A stretch of 6,286 bases of DNA from DAIRET01 sp036795455 (GTDB taxonomy: Bacteria > Bacteroidota > Ignavibacteria > Ignavibacteriales > Ignavibacteriaceae): positions 1-6,286 of the forward strand of contig DAIRET010000168.1 of NCBI GenBank assembly GCA_036795455.1, in the 5' to 3' direction. Positions 6,184-6,286 of the stretch are shown in pieces. Position numbers and translations under genes: made by a program. Positions within the stretch are counted from its first letter, which is position 1; each line of letters opens with the position of its first letter. The notes under the pieces are model-generated. The model worked only from the letters and a program-made list of their open reading frames with translations, was not told the DNA's origin and did no database searches.

Positions 6184-6286
6184 TCAATCATAATGACCTT
6201 TACCGAGAAATACTACGAAGAATGTTCTGAATAAAATTTTAAAATCCATCCGCAGGGACATATTCTCAATGTAGAAAAGGTCATAT
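6184..6286 (-). CDS. Polyprenyl-phosphate sugar phosphotransferase (WbaP/WcaJ type), C-terminal end only
   Basis: Only the last 33 residues are in the window: the frame enters at the right edge and stops at TGA (6184-6186). They begin YDLFYIENMSLRMDFKIL, which matches the well-known end of bacterial sugar transferases (Y-DLxYIENxSLxxDxKIL), and continue into a hydrophobic stretch and a GKG near the end. Complete family members transfer a sugar phosphate to undecaprenyl phosphate at the inner membrane and so start glycan assembly. The catalytic Asp-Glu region lies outside the window and cannot be checked. The same C-terminal pattern is seen in weaker form in the GT2 fusion two genes downstream. 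This gene is on the same strand and precedes the DPM1-like gene by 77 nt. Confidence 0.82.
   Translation of the reverse strand, partial: YDLFYIENMSLRMDFKILFRTFFVVFLGKGHYD

Noticed and set aside
6193..6284. A 9-bp inverted repeat (ATGACCTTT at 6193-6201 and its reverse complement at 6276-6284) near the right edge.
   Set aside because: Both arms encode normal residues of the sugar-transferase C-terminus, the repeat is short and stops two bases before the edge, and it could easily be chance. It does not look like the left-end fold-back.

Overview
The window is AT-rich bacterial DNA carrying the end of a surface-polysaccharide gene cluster joined to primary-metabolism genes. I infer an FCB-group bacterium, most likely Ignavibacteriota, Chlorobiota or Bacteroidota. 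The reasons are the style of the GT2 and sugar-transferase proteins, the weak or absent Shine-Dalgarno sites and a TAnnTTTG-type promoter candidate. No rRNA or other taxonomic marker is present, so the placement is tentative.

Layout. From the right edge, transcription on the minus strand runs leftward through six genes: the last 33 codons of a polyprenyl-phosphate sugar phosphotransferase (6184-6286, cut by the edge); a DPM1-like GT2 glycosyltransferase (5387-6106); a large fusion of a GT2 rhamnosyltransferase-like domain with a WbaP-like membrane protein whose catalytic core is missing (3392-5374, or to 5380); accA (2439-3389); a hotdog acyl-CoA thioesterase (2014-2427); and nadC (1176-2021). 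From the DPM1-like gene to nadC the gaps are 12 (or 6), 2 and 11 nt, then an 8-nt overlap, so these five look like one transcription unit. The 77-nt gap at 6107-6183 holds an extended -10 promoter candidate.

To the left, a plus-strand gene (620-1156) converges on nadC. It encodes a divergent cold-shock domain with a C-terminal extension of about 100 residues that I do not recognise. A 127-nt divergent intergenic region separates it from the N-terminal part of a Wzx/MATE-type polysaccharide flippase (1-492, minus), which runs off the left edge.

How the genes fit together. The flippase, the sugar phosphotransferase and the two GT2 enzymes fit assembly and export of a lipid-linked surface glycan. 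AccA supplies malonyl-CoA with AccB, AccC and AccD encoded elsewhere, the thioesterase hydrolyses acyl-CoA or acyl-ACP, and NadC makes NAD precursor. These last three are probably housekeeping genes that share the transcript, though a membrane-lipid and envelope theme links accA with the glycan genes.

The most interesting items are the fusion with the degenerate phosphoglycosyltransferase domain and the cold-shock protein with an unknown C-terminus. A perfect 14-bp inverted repeat ends exactly at base 1 and may be an assembly fold-back. I found no CRISPR array, mobile element, tRNA or rRNA, and no convincing new defence or mobile system.
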